A stretch of DNA of 64,000 nucleotides from Bovifimicola ammoniilytica. Its GTDB lineage: Bacteria > Bacillota > Clostridia > Lachnospirales > Lachnospiraceae. Shown here in pieces: positions 18,142-26,458 of this stretch. A model generated the notes under the pieces. The model worked only from the letters and a program-made list of their open reading frames with translations, had not been told where the DNA came from and did not search any database. How positions within the stretch are numbered: the stretch's first letter is position 1; each line of letters starts with the position of its first letter. A program made the translations under genes and the position numbers. The stretch lies in NCBI RefSeq assembly GCF_025567085.1, contig NZ_JAOQJN010000003.1:248001-312000 (forward strand). The letters run 5' to 3'.

Positions 18142-19509
18142 TTGACTGAAAACAATTATTCAACAATTACACCGGAAATAACTAATCTTTCTAAGCTATG
18201 TTTGGATAATAGTTCAATTGACCCATCGTTATATGGTAAATATGATGTAAAACGTGGACTTAGAGATATTAACGGAAAAGGCGTACTTACTGGTTTAACA
18301 GAAATCGCAGAAGTTCGCTCGTATATCACAGTTGACAGCGAAATGATTCCTTGTGAGGGTAAGTTGTTTTACCGTGGTTTAGATATCGAAGATATCGTAA
18401 ACGGTTTTGTTTCCGAGAAAAGATTCGGTTTTGAAGAAACCACATATTTATTATTATTTGGTAAGCTTCCAACAAAGGAAGAATTAGATTCATTTAATGC
18501 ATTGCTTGGACATTATCGTTCATTGCCTACAAGTTTTGTACGAGACATAATCATGAAGGCACCAAGCCACGATATGATGAATACATTAGCAAGAAGTGTG
18601 CTTACTCTCTATTCATATGATGATGCTGCTGATGACATTTCAATTCCTAACGTCCTAAGGCAATGCTTACAACTCATAGCTTTATTTCCACAACTATCTG
18701 TTTATGGCTATCAGGCTTACAAGCATTATCACGATGGTCAGAGCTTATTCATTCATTCGCCTGATCCTAATCTGTCTACAGCAGAGAATATTCTTCATCT
18801 GTTAAGACCAGACAGCAAATATACTGAATTAGAAGCGCGTATCTTAGATATCGCATTAGTTATCCATGCCGACCATGGCGGTGGTAACAATTCTACTTTC
18901 ACAACTCACGTAGTATCATCATCAGGAACTGATACATATTCAACAATTGCCGCATCTTTGGGTTCTCTTAAGGGTCCTAAACATGGTGGTGCAAATATCA
19001 AGGTTATCCAGATGTTTGACGACATGATGGAACATGTATCCGACTGGACAGACGAAGATGAGATAAAGGCTTATCTTTCTGACTTACTTAACAAGAAAGC
19101 ATTTGATAAGGCCGGATTAATCTACGGCATGGGGCATGCTGTTTATTCTATATCAGACCCAAGAGCAAGAATCTTTAAAGGTTATGTTGAAAAGCTTTCT
19201 AAAGCAAAAGGGCTTGATAAAGAATTCGCATTATATTCAGCAGTAGAACGTCTTGCTCCTGAAGTAATTGCTAAGGAACGCCAGATTTATAAAGGTGTAA
19301 GCGCTAACGTTGACTTCTATAGTGGTTTTGTATATAGAATGTTAGGACTTCCTATGGAACTCTACACGCCTATATTTGCAATCGCAAGAATTTCAGGTTG
19401 GAGTGCTCACCGTATTGAGGAATTAATTAATGCCGGTAAAATCATTCGTCCTGCTTATAAGAATGTAGCAAAGCACATTGACTACGTTCCAATGTCTGAC
19501 AGAGGCTAA
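18142..19509 (+). CDS. gltA: Citrate synthase
   Basis: The 455-aa enzyme shows the conserved catalytic surroundings HADHGGGNNST, GPKHGGAN, GMGHAVY and VDFYSG. It condenses oxaloacetate and acetyl-CoA, here probably to feed glutamate synthesis. The start is TTG 18142, seven bases after GGGGG; the longer frame from 18082 begins inside the promoter and cannot be used. A 2-methylcitrate activity cannot be excluded from sequence. It is a single-gene unit with its own promoter and terminator. Confidence 0.93.
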   Translation: MTENNYSTITPEITNLSKLCLDNSSIDPSLYGKYDVKRGLRDINGKGVLTGLTEIAEVRSYITVDSEMIPCEGKLFYRGLDIEDIVNGFVSEKRFGFEETTYLLLFGKLPTKEELDSFNALLGHYRSLPTSFVRDIIMKAPSHDMMNTLARSVLTLYSYDDAADDISIPNVLRQCLQLIALFPQLSVYGYQAYKHYHDGQSLFIHSPDPNLSTAENILHLLRPDSKYTELEARILDIALVIHADHGGGNNSTFTTHVVSSSGTDTYSTIAASLGSLKGPKHGGANIKVIQMFDDMMEHVSDWTDEDEIKAYLSDLLNKKAFDKAGLIYGMGHAVYSISDPRARIFKGYVEKLSKAKGLDKEFALYSAVERLAPEVIAKERQIYKGVSANVDFYSGFVYRMLGLPMELYTPIFAIARISGWSAHRIEELINAGKIIRPAYKNVAKHIDYVPMSDRG

Positions 19510-19560
19510 TTTTTTAAGAGGATAATATTGATACAATTATTTTCTGATGAATATATCAAC

Positions 19561-19598
19561 AAAAGACTAACTGGTTAACTTTAGCCTGTTAGTCTTTT
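19561..19598 (+). terminator. Terminator of citrate synthase
   Basis: Stem AAAAGACTAAC / GTTAGTCTTTT with a 16-base loop, followed by T-rich sequence, 52 bases after the stop. Confidence 0.85.
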
Positions 19599-19705
19599 TA
19601 ATATTTTCTTATCAATTTTCTTAGCAATTGTTTTACCAATACTTTTTACAGTTACTTTTATTTCACATTTTAATAGCAGTTTTTGTAAATTTCAAGCTGA
19701 ATTAT

Positions 19706-20032
19706 TTACAAACTATCTTCTCTGCTGTTAACTAATATTTCTATATCTTTCATCGTCTCATTAACCATGTCCTTAACCTGGTATCTGTCAATGAGCTTTA
19801 TTATTGTATTCGACATATCGCTCAACTTTGATACATCTGATTCTTCCAATATTTCATTAAATTTTTCTTTAATCTTACCCGGCTCATCTATCCCTTCGAA
19901 ATTCATCTTCACTCCAAGTTCCCCTAATACAATTCCCATACCTGCTGCCATTTCCACATTTCCGATAAATATATTAGGCGGATTAGTTGTGGTTTTCTTT
20001 TTAACAGCATCATAAATAATATTATAAATCAT
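19706..20032 (-). CDS. Small protein of unknown function
   Basis: The 108-aa protein has a hydrophobic, glycine-containing stretch near residues 25-42 (VEMAAGMGIVLGELGVKM) that could be a short buried helix. The second half is charged and helical. AAAGGAG lies nine bases before the ATG. It is divergent from dpaA and convergent with citrate synthase, and its start lies within about 60 bases of the sporulation-type promoter of dpaA. I do not recognise it; a sporulation link is only positional. Confidence 0.65.
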   Translation of the reverse strand: MIYNIIYDAVKKKTTTNPPNIFIGNVEMAAGMGIVLGELGVKMNFEGIDEPGKIKEKFNEILEESDVSKLSDMSNTIIKLIDRYQVKDMVNETMKDIEILVNSREDSL

Positions 20033-20062
20033 AGTGCATTACTCCTTTCTAATTTTCAATGT

Positions 20063-20090
20063 CACATCTACTGGCTATTATCATATCTTA
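20063..20090 (+). promoter_or_regulatory. SigK-type promoter of dpaAB
   Basis: CACA (20063-20066) and CATATCTTA (20082-20090) match the SigK consensus mACm and CATAnnnTA with a 15-base spacer. A late mother-cell promoter suits dipicolinate synthase. SigE promoters share the CATA part, so SigE control is an alternative. Confidence 0.5.
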
Positions 20091-20123
20091 TATTATAAAA
20101 CAGAATATAAATATTGGAGTAGT

Positions 20124-20966
20124 ATGAAAACTCAAAATAATATTGCCATTATAGGCGGTGACACAAGGCAGAAATTCTTATATTATGAACTTAGGAATCA
20201 GGGATATAACATTTATCCATTTTATATTGAAGATGTTAATGATACACATTCTATCTCTGAACGCCTGCCACTATGTAATCTTATACTATTTCCTATTCCA
20301 TTTTCCAAGGATAAAATAAATCTATATTCTAAAATTTCTACCCAGATAAATATAGACTATCTCCTTACACTTATCAATCCCTGCTCTGTAATATGCGGAG
20401 GCTGTTTCAATAACGATTTTATCAGTAAATGTAATAACCTAAACATTGTAACAAAGGATTTAATGGATATTCCATCTTTCGAGTTATATAATTCCATAGC
20501 AACAGCTGAGGGAACTGTTGCAGAAGCAATCTGCACAAGTCCGATAAATATCCATAAATCACATTCTCTTGTGTTAGGCTACGGTAAATGCGGTATGGCG
20601 CTCGCAGCAAGACTTAAATCATTAAATGCCATAACATACGTTGCCGCAAGAAATCCGGTTCAATTGTCTATGGCATACGAACAAGGGCACAATCCTATTC
20701 CACTAAATGAATTAACAAGACATATTAATAAATTCGACTTTATTTTCAATACCATACCATCTTTAATTCTTAATCGCAACATATTAAGTAATGCAAATAC
20801 AGAAGCAACCATAATAGATATTGCCTCTAATCCGGGTGGTACCGACTTTGAAGCCTGTAAGCACTTCGGCATAACCGCCAGACTTTGTCTGTCACTTCCC
20901 GGCAAATATTCACCAAAAGCCTCGGCACAGATAATCAGCAGATGCATTGTCTCTATGCTGAATTAA
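20124..20966 (+). CDS. dpaA: Dipicolinate synthase subunit A
   Basis: The 280-aa protein has an N-terminal domain starting IAIIGGDTRQ, then a Rossmann-type nucleotide-binding motif GYGKCGMALAARLKSL. With DpaB it oxidises dihydrodipicolinate to dipicolinic acid in the mother cell; the product fills the spore core with calcium. ATG 20124 has TTGGAG five bases upstream; the longer frame from 20034 starts upstream of the promoter. dpaB follows after 34 bases. Confidence 0.93.
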   Translation: MKTQNNIAIIGGDTRQKFLYYELRNQGYNIYPFYIEDVNDTHSISERLPLCNLILFPIPFSKDKINLYSKISTQINIDYLLTLINPCSVICGGCFNNDFISKCNNLNIVTKDLMDIPSFELYNSIATAEGTVAEAICTSPINIHKSHSLVLGYGKCGMALAARLKSLNAITYVAARNPVQLSMAYEQGHNPIPLNELTRHINKFDFIFNTIPSLILNRNILSNANTEATIIDIASNPGGTDFEACKHFGITARLCLSLPGKYSPKASAQIISRCIVSMLN

Positions 20967-21000
20967 TATATAATAACTTGCTCAGAAATGGAGGTATAAA

Positions 21001-21579
21001 ATGAAACTTGCAAATAAGACCGTAGGTTTTGCAATTACCGGCTCTTTTTGTACATTTGCCAAAATCAAAACCGAACTTATTCATCTGACCAGGGAAGGCG
21101 TAAACGTCATTCCTATTTTTTCATATAATGCTTATACAACTGACTGTCGTTTTGGTAAATCAAGCGACTTTGTTAAATTTGTCGAGGATACAACCCAGAA
21201 CAAATCTGTTGTCACTATAGCCGAAGCCGAAAAATTCGGTCCAAACAAAATACTTGATATCCTTATAATTGCTCCTTGCACCGGAAACACACTTGCTAAA
21301 CTTAATAACGGAATAACTGACACACCTGTTCTAATGGCTGCTAAAGGTCATCTACGAACAGGCAGACCTCTTGTCATCTCCTTATCTACTAACGATGCCC
21401 TCGGGATGAATTTTAAAAATGTCGGTTCACTGTTAAACTGTAAAAATATATATTTCGTTCCATTCGGTCAGGATAATTGTGTTGCAAAACCTAATTCAAT
21501 GATTGCACACACAGAATTAATTATTCCTACCCTGGAAAATGCCTTAGATTCTAAACAGATACAACCGATATTAGTTTGA
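21001..21579 (+). CDS. dpaB: Dipicolinate synthase subunit B (flavoprotein)
   Basis: The 192-aa flavoprotein-family subunit has GFAITGSFCTF at the N-terminus, IAPCTGNTLAKLNNGITDTP and LSTNDALGMN, all typical of SpoVFB/DpaB. It partners DpaA in dipicolinic acid synthesis. ATGGAGG lies upstream at normal spacing. It is the second gene of the dpaAB operon. Confidence 0.94.
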   Translation: MKLANKTVGFAITGSFCTFAKIKTELIHLTREGVNVIPIFSYNAYTTDCRFGKSSDFVKFVEDTTQNKSVVTIAEAEKFGPNKILDILIIAPCTGNTLAKLNNGITDTPVLMAAKGHLRTGRPLVISLSTNDALGMNFKNVGSLLNCKNIYFVPFGQDNCVAKPNSMIAHTELIIPTLENALDSKQIQPILV

Positions 21580-21597
21580 ATTTATAAGATATAACAA

Positions 21598-21619
21598 ATG
21601 CCGCTATAATCAGCGGCAT
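21598..21619. terminator. Hairpin between convergent dpaB and rpoD
   Basis: ATGCCGCT / AGCGGCAT with a six-base loop, 19 bases beyond the dpaB stop and 25 bases beyond the rpoD stop. It is symmetrical and probably ends both transcripts, although neither tail is a clean T-run. Confidence 0.6.
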
Positions 21620-21643
21620 ACATATACATATTTATATTTCATT

Positions 21644-22792
21644 CTAGCTTTGTAAGAAATCCTTAATCTTCTTGCTTCTTACAGGATTACGAAGCTTTCT
21701 AAGGGCTTTCGCCTCAATCTGACGAATTCTTTCTCTTGTTACATTGAATTCCTTACCAACTTCTTCAAGTGTTCTTGGATGTCCGTCTTCTAGTCCAAAT
21801 CTCAGAACAATAACCTGCCTCTCTCTTTCTTTCAGATCCATTAACAACTGGTCTATATGTTCTCTAAGCATAACTGCCTCTACATTTGCCTCAGGTGTTA
21901 CCGTATTATTATCAGCCACGAAATCTCCTAAGTTAGAATCATCTTCTTCACCAATAGGTGTCTCTAATGAAGCCGGTTCTCTCGCTATCTGCATTATCTC
22001 TAACACTTTACTCTCTGTCATATCAAGAGCCTCTGCAAGTTCGGCTGCTGATGGCTCATAACCAAGTTCAAGAGTAAGTTTTCTCTGCATTTTAGACATT
22101 CTGTTAATAGTCTCAACCATATGAACAGGGACACGAATTGTTCTCGCCTGGTCTGCTAATGCACGAGTAACCGACTGGCGAATCCACCAAGTAGCATATG
22201 TACTTAGTTTAAATCCCTTATCATAATTGAATTTCTCTACGCCCTTAATAAGTCCAAGATTACCCTCCTGAACTAAATCCAGAAAACTCATTCCTCTTCC
22301 TGTATATCTCTTAGCAATACTTACTACAAGTCGTAAGTTTGCTTCAATTAATCTATCCTTAGCATGCTGGTCACCCTCAGCTTTTTTCTTGGCAAGACGC
22401 AATTCCTCTTCCGCACTAAGCAATGGAACTGTACCTATCTCTTTAAGATACATTCTTACAGGATCTTCAGTACCAACACCCTCTAATAAATCTATTGCGT
22501 CTAAATCTATATTCTCTTCTTCTTCAAGCTCTTCATCTGTAGGCTCAAGTAATAATGCATCTGGTTCAACAAGTTTACCATCTTTAGTAAACTCCGGTTC
22601 CATTTCCTCTGCCTGTGAGACCTCTATCTTATTATCTTCTAAATATTGATATACCATATCCATCTGATCGCCAGTTAACTTTGCATCTTTACAGAATTTG
22701 TTAATCACACCAAACTCTATTGTATTATTTTTTCCTTTTGCTTCTTCTACTAATTTTCTTAATTTACCTAAGAATTCTTCTTCAACCACCAA
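21644..22792 (-). CDS. rpoD: Primary sigma factor RpoD/SigA
   Basis: The 382-aa sigma-70 has region 1.1, an acidic linker (EPTDEELEEEENIDLD) and region 1.2 (DPVRMYLKEIG). Region 2 (YATWWIRQSVTRALADQARTIR) is followed by region 3 and then region 4 with the DNA-binding helix (TLEEVGKEFNVTRERIRQIE). It recognises the TTGACA/TATAAT promoters seen across this window. The start codon is TTG at 22792 with AAAGGA at seven bases; GTG three bases later is an alternative. Its own promoter lies inside the terminator of the upstream lipid kinase gene. Confidence 0.97.
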   Translation of the reverse strand: MVVEEEFLGKLRKLVEEAKGKNNTIEFGVINKFCKDAKLTGDQMDMVYQYLEDNKIEVSQAEEMEPEFTKDGKLVEPDALLLEPTDEELEEEENIDLDAIDLLEGVGTEDPVRMYLKEIGTVPLLSAEEELRLAKKKAEGDQHAKDRLIEANLRLVVSIAKRYTGRGMSFLDLVQEGNLGLIKGVEKFNYDKGFKLSTYATWWIRQSVTRALADQARTIRVPVHMVETINRMSKMQRKLTLELGYEPSAAELAEALDMTESKVLEIMQIAREPASLETPIGEEDDSNLGDFVADNNTVTPEANVEAVMLREHIDQLLMDLKERERQVIVLRFGLEDGHPRTLEEVGKEFNVTRERIRQIEAKALRKLRNPVRSKKIKDFLQS

Positions 22793-22842
22793 AATCGGTC
22801 CTTTCTCTTCATCTAATTACATTATCTCTTGTACGTTGCAAC

Positions 22843-22871
22843 ATTATACACAAAAAAATAGCTGATGTAAA
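22843..22871 (-). promoter_or_regulatory. Promoter of rpoD, inside a terminator hairpin
   Basis: TTTACA (22871-22866) and TATAAT (22848-22843) with 17 bases between, on the minus strand. The -35 box is in the loop and stem of the hairpin that ends the 22943-23839 transcript. Confidence 0.75.
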
Positions 22872-22882
22872 CCAGCTATTTT
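22852..22882 (-). terminator. Terminator of lipid kinase gene
   Basis: AAAATAGCTG / CAGCTATTTT stem, with a T-run on the minus strand (seven T). It overlaps the rpoD promoter. Confidence 0.8.
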
Positions 22883-22942
22883 GAATTTTCTGAAATTTGT
22901 TAAAAAATATGATTTTTTGTCACTTTTATTCGAAAAAATCAT

Positions 22943-23839
22943 CTATTTTTTTGAAATTCCAGACATAATCTTTATAGCTTTATTATAGTTAACTACTTTT
23001 ACTCTCTTTGGCGAACCACCATATTCACCATCTAATACCCAAGGCACCTTTTCATCAGCATCAAAAATAATCTTAGATGCCTTAAATGAAATAACACTGT
23101 CTGTCTTGATGTCCATTCCTAATAGTGCGCCAAGAATAAGTTGTAAATCTAACGGACTCTTTGGTTGTTTAATCAACATAACTTCAAACATTCCATCATC
23201 TATTACAACATTTTTGCCTGTTATACCTTTAAAACCACCTACTGAAATAGAATTCGTAACCATTCCATACAAAAATTCTCCTTCAACATTGCCATTTTCA
23301 TAACTTACGCTCATATGATATGTCCTAAGTGAAGTAAGTTTAGTAACAGCTTCTATAATATATGCCGGATGCCCTAATATATTCTTCATCTCTTGTGGTG
23401 TCATATATGAAACGTCTGTAAATGCACCAAAGGCTGCAATGTATACAAACTTCTTCTTACCAAATCCTCCGATATCAACCGATATCTGCATACCATTAAC
23501 AGCAACTGATGCAGCTTCAATCATTGATTTAGGCAATCTTATACCTTGTGCAAAATCATTCGTGGAGCCTGCCGGTATATAACCTAAAACAGGTCTTTCC
23601 GGTAATTCCATAAGCCCACTTATAACCTCATTAAGTGTGCCATCACCACCACTACATACAATCATATCATATTGATATGCAAAATGTATTACTTTTTCCT
23701 TTGCATCAAGCCTCTGTTGTGTAGGATAAACTTCTACCTGATATCCATGCTTAACGAAACAGTCTACAATATCTGACAAATTTTCTTTAATCATACCCTT
23801 ACCGGAATATGGATTATATATAAATAGTAAATTTTTCAT
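22943..23839 (-). CDS. Diacylglycerol/lipid kinase family protein
   Basis: The 298-aa protein has the DAGK catalytic signature: NPYSGKG near the N-terminus, VCSGGDGTLNEVISGLM and GYIPAGSTNDFAQGI. Family members phosphorylate diacylglycerol or related lipids for phospholipid recycling at the cytoplasmic membrane; the exact lipid is not clear from sequence. The start at ATG 23839 follows the GAAATGAGGATCAAA cassette; the frame extends to 23905 without a binding site. It has its own terminator. Confidence 0.87.
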   Translation of the reverse strand: MKNLLFIYNPYSGKGMIKENLSDIVDCFVKHGYQVEVYPTQQRLDAKEKVIHFAYQYDMIVCSGGDGTLNEVISGLMELPERPVLGYIPAGSTNDFAQGIRLPKSMIEAASVAVNGMQISVDIGGFGKKKFVYIAAFGAFTDVSYMTPQEMKNILGHPAYIIEAVTKLTSLRTYHMSVSYENGNVEGEFLYGMVTNSISVGGFKGITGKNVVIDDGMFEVMLIKQPKSPLDLQLILGALLGMDIKTDSVISFKASKIIFDADEKVPWVLDGEYGGSPKRVKVVNYNKAIKIMSGISKK

Positions 23840-23961
23840 TTTGATCCTCATTTCTGAACAATATATTTGCAAAATATAATTGTGTATCAAAAATTCTTTC
23901 TTCACTTTTTCGTTTCATTGTAACACATTTACGACAATTTTACCACACTTTCACGCAAAAA

Positions 23962-23987
23962 AGAAGAAGTCAGTACTGACTTCTTCT
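23962..23987 (-). terminator. Terminator of starch-binding surface protein gene
   Basis: Perfect palindrome AGAAGAAGTCAGT / ACTGACTTCTTCT followed on the minus strand by six T, 34 bases after the stop at 24021. Confidence 0.85.
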
Positions 23988-24020
23988 AAAAGTTTATTAT
24001 TTGTTCGTTATTTCTTAAGA

Positions 24021-24764
24021 TTAAGCATTAGCTTTTTTCTTAGAAGCAACATATGCAACTGCTGCTAATAAACCAAACATAACTACTGAAACTGCTACTG
24101 TATCGCCTGTCTTAGGTGCATTTGTATTTGAAGATGTACCTGTTCCTGCTGCATTGTTATCTGCTCCTGCTGCTGGAGTGCTTTCTGCTTTAATTGCTGA
24201 TGTGTAGCTTTCTGGAGCTGTTGCTGAGTATTCTGCTTTTGTTCCATCATATGTTACATAAACATCAGTAACTGCACCACCAAATTTGTTAGCGATAGTT
24301 TTCTTGTTAAGTAATATGTTATCTGTCTGTGCCTTAGCATCTGTATCTGTTGTTTTAATACCAGAATTTCTGACTGCCTCTAAGTCAATTTCTCTTGTTG
24401 TATCATTTATTGTTGTATCACCAACGTAGTTGTTGAAGATTACTGCAATACCATCTGCTGTGTATGAATCAGTGAATGTAGCTGTGATTGTCTTCCAACC
24501 TGTAGCTTTGTCATCATCCATTTTAGCACCTGGCCAAACAATTTTATCACCTGTTTCTTCTTTAGTAATTACTGCACATTTATCCTTAGGTGATACGTTT
24601 GTGTCAAATGCGATACCCTGATAAATCCAAGCTCCTACTGTTTCCCAGTTAGCTCCATTCTGGAAATGAAATGTTACCTGCTGATCTGCAAATGCCATAA
24701 CACTTGCTGACATTGTCATTGCTGCTGTTAATAAAACTGCAACTGCTTTTTTAAGTTTTCTCAT
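24021..24764 (-). CDS. Secreted surface protein with starch-binding (CBM26-like) domain
   Basis: The 247-aa protein has a signal peptide (KKAVAVLLTAAMTMSASVMAFA, cleaved near residue 26). A domain of about 100 residues with aromatic-rich strands follows (VTFHFQNGANWETVGAWIY, IVWPGAKM, GWKTITATF), resembling CBM25/26 starch-binding modules. A second small domain and a Ser/Thr/Ala-rich linker lead to a C-terminal anchor (NAPKTGD, hydrophobic helix, KKK tail). The sorting motif is APKTGD rather than LPxTG. GGAG precedes the ATG. Its promoter matches those of the next two surface-protein genes. It probably holds starch at the cell surface. Confidence 0.78.
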   Translation of the reverse strand: MRKLKKAVAVLLTAAMTMSASVMAFADQQVTFHFQNGANWETVGAWIYQGIAFDTNVSPKDKCAVITKEETGDKIVWPGAKMDDDKATGWKTITATFTDSYTADGIAVIFNNYVGDTTINDTTREIDLEAVRNSGIKTTDTDAKAQTDNILLNKKTIANKFGGAVTDVYVTYDGTKAEYSATAPESYTSAIKAESTPAAGADNNAAGTGTSSNTNAPKTGDTVAVSVVMFGLLAAVAYVASKKKANA

Positions 24765-24796
24765 TTTTTTCTTCTCCTTTTTTATTTCTTATTTTT

Positions 24797-24855
24797 GAAC
24801 GAGCTAAGCCCGTTTCAATTATCGTAATTATATACCAGTTTATTTCATTTTGCAA
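24797..24855 (-). promoter_or_regulatory. Promoter and leader palindrome of 24021 surface gene
   Basis: TTGCAA (24855-24850) and TATAAT (24832-24827) with 17 bases between. An imperfect palindrome, GAAACGGGC/GCTCGTTC, occupies 24797-24816, close after the expected start point. The same TTGCAA-17-TATAAT arrangement precedes the 25199 and 26459 genes. Confidence 0.75.
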
Positions 24856-25045
24856 TACTTTATTGTTAATATTTTTAATTTTTTATTAATTTACTTTCTT
24901 TTTTTGTACATATTTCACACATAGCTATCATACTATGAAGATAATTATCATTCTGCCTATATCATACACTAATTTCATGGTGCTTTTTTACTCTATAGAA
25001 GATGTCTCATTCATATTTTAATACAGTATAGTTTTACTTATAAAT

Positions 25046-25132
25046 GAATAAAGAATGTCGCTTGCGACATTCTCCGCCTGCGGCGGAGCGTTTTTTGCCT
25101 ACCAGGACAATTTCAAGGAATTTTCCTGGTAA
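25046..25132 (+). repeat. Multi-hairpin intergenic repeat R, copy 1 (short form)
   Basis: Successive hairpins AGAATGTCGC/GCGACATTCT, CCGCC/GGCGG and ACCAGGA...AATTTC/GGAATTTTCCTGGT. Compared with copies at 26245 and 32305 it lacks the central GTTGCTATAGCAAC segment. It lies just beyond the terminator of the 25199 gene, in the 433-base gap that otherwise holds that terminator and the promoter of the 24021 gene. It is a REP/MITE-like element without coding capacity. Confidence 0.8.
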
Positions 25133-25136
25133 CCAA

Positions 25137-25170
25137 AAAAAGGTCACTGCCTTTTAGCAATGACCTTTTA
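25137..25170 (-). terminator. Terminator of 25199 surface gene
   Basis: AAAGGTCA / TGACCTTT stem with a T-run on the minus side, 29 bases after the stop. Confidence 0.8.
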
Positions 25171-25198
25171 TTATCTCTTAATATCTGTTAGTCAGAAA

Positions 25199-26026
25199 TT
25201 AGTTCTTTTTCTTTTTAGAAAAAGCTACGATTGCACCGATTACTACAACTACTACAACTACGATAACTACGATAACTACTGGAGAAACACCATCTTTATC
25301 ATCATCTTTTGTTTCTTTCTTTGATGTATCTGCTTTAGATTCATCTTTTGTTTCATCTTTCTTAGAATCATCTGTTGTTACAGTTTCATCTTTCTTATTA
25401 TCGCCTGTGCTGTTAGCTGGTTCATATGTACCGCCTTCTTTTTCAACACATTCTTTAATAAATGCTTCATATGCTGCATCATCAAGTGCTACATCTGAAT
25501 ATCCATCAGCTTCGATAGCTGCCTTGTTAGGCTCTACAAAGTTAGATGAATCCTCGTCTTTTGAATGATATCTAACTACTGTAGGAAGTGCTTTCTGATT
25601 CTGGATAACTACTACAAAACCATTAGCTGGTTTAACATATACTTTATATTCGCCTGTCTCAAATGTACTTCTGAACTGTGACTGGTTGTCTGCCCAAGCT
25701 GCATCTGGATTACCAAGACACATCTGGAAGTTCCATGCAAAATCTACAGCATCCTTAACAACTTTGTATTCTTTATCACCAGCTACAACACAGTTACCTG
25801 TATATGTGTATACACCTTCCATACCGTCAACTGGTTTCATAATCTGATCTTCATTTGTTGGTACCCAACCTACTGTTTTGTCACCTTCATCTGTACATCC
25901 AAAGATGTGTGGATTACCCATGAATGAGTATGTTGAATCTTCGTCTGCAAATGCAGTAATTCCCATTGCAGCAATCATTGTTGCTGTTGCAACTACTGTT
26001 GCAATTTTCTTAATGATTTTTCTCAT
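25199..26026 (-). CDS. Secreted membrane-anchored protein, probable polysaccharide-binding
   Basis: The 275-aa protein has a signal peptide (IKKIATVVATATMIAAMGITAFA). A domain to about residue 150 with YKVVKDAVDFAWNF and YKVYVKPANGFVVV resembles SusE/X25-like carbohydrate-binding sandwiches. A Lys/Asp/Thr-rich linker (DDSKKDETKDESK) and a C-terminal helix of mostly Val with a KKKK tail follow. It has no TG sorting motif, so it is probably anchored by the helix. The start is ATG 26026 after AAAGGAG; the ATG at 26047 overlaps that site. Flanked by related surface genes, so starch capture is likely, but binding specificity is inferred. Confidence 0.68.
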   Translation of the reverse strand: MRKIIKKIATVVATATMIAAMGITAFADEDSTYSFMGNPHIFGCTDEGDKTVGWVPTNEDQIMKPVDGMEGVYTYTGNCVVAGDKEYKVVKDAVDFAWNFQMCLGNPDAAWADNQSQFRSTFETGEYKVYVKPANGFVVVIQNQKALPTVVRYHSKDEDSSNFVEPNKAAIEADGYSDVALDDAAYEAFIKECVEKEGGTYEPANSTGDNKKDETVTTDDSKKDETKDESKADTSKKETKDDDKDGVSPVVIVVIVVVVVVVIGAIVAFSKKKKN

Positions 26027-26053
26027 AATAAAAAATTCTCCTTTCAAATATCT

Positions 26054-26113
26054 GTTACATTTTCTTGTAACTTAGTTCTTAAACATTATATCTCAAAATA
26101 ATTATATTTGCAA
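26054..26113 (-). promoter_or_regulatory. Promoter and leader palindrome of 25199 surface gene
   Basis: TTGCAA (26113-26108) and TATAAT (26090-26085), 17 bases apart. The palindrome GTTACA-6-TGTAAC at 26054-26071 lies in the leader just after the expected start point. It could be an operator or an RNA hairpin. Confidence 0.75.
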
Positions 26114-26244
26114 TCTCTTTTAAACATTTTTTATACATTTCGTTTATTTTTTTTTTATAAACTGTGAATTATATACAAATAATGGCAAATATCATCTTGT
26201 TATTCTTAAATATTCCAACGTCCAAACCACGTTATGTCATTATG

Positions 26245-26378
26245 GAATAAAGAATGTCGCTTGTGACATTCTCCGCCTGGGCGGGTTGCTATAGCAACAT
26301 TTTCTGTTTCGCCGCAGTGCGATCCTCGCGGAGCGTTTTTTACTTACCAGGACAATTTCAACGAAATTTCCTGGTAGG
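26245..26378 (+). repeat. Multi-hairpin intergenic repeat R, copy 2
   Basis: Same family as 25046 and 32305. AGAATGTCGC/GTGACATTCT is followed by a GC-rich middle with GTTGCTATAGCAAC and by ACCAGGACAATTTC/GAAATTTCCTGGT. The middle is partly rearranged relative to copy 3. It lies directly beyond the terminator of the 26459 gene and upstream of the 25199 promoter; this 430-base gap holds nothing else. Confidence 0.8.
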
Positions 26379-26383
26379 TAAAA

Positions 26384-26410
26384 AGGAAGTGCAACTTAAT
26401 TGCACTTCCT
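26384..26410 (-). terminator. Terminator of 26459 surface gene
   Basis: AGGAAGTGCA / TGCACTTCCT with a seven-base loop and a TTTTTACC tail on the minus strand, 49 bases after the stop. Confidence 0.8.
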
Positions 26411-26458
26411 CATAACTTTTAGATTAAATCATTCTAATTAATAGATTGTCCTATCTAA

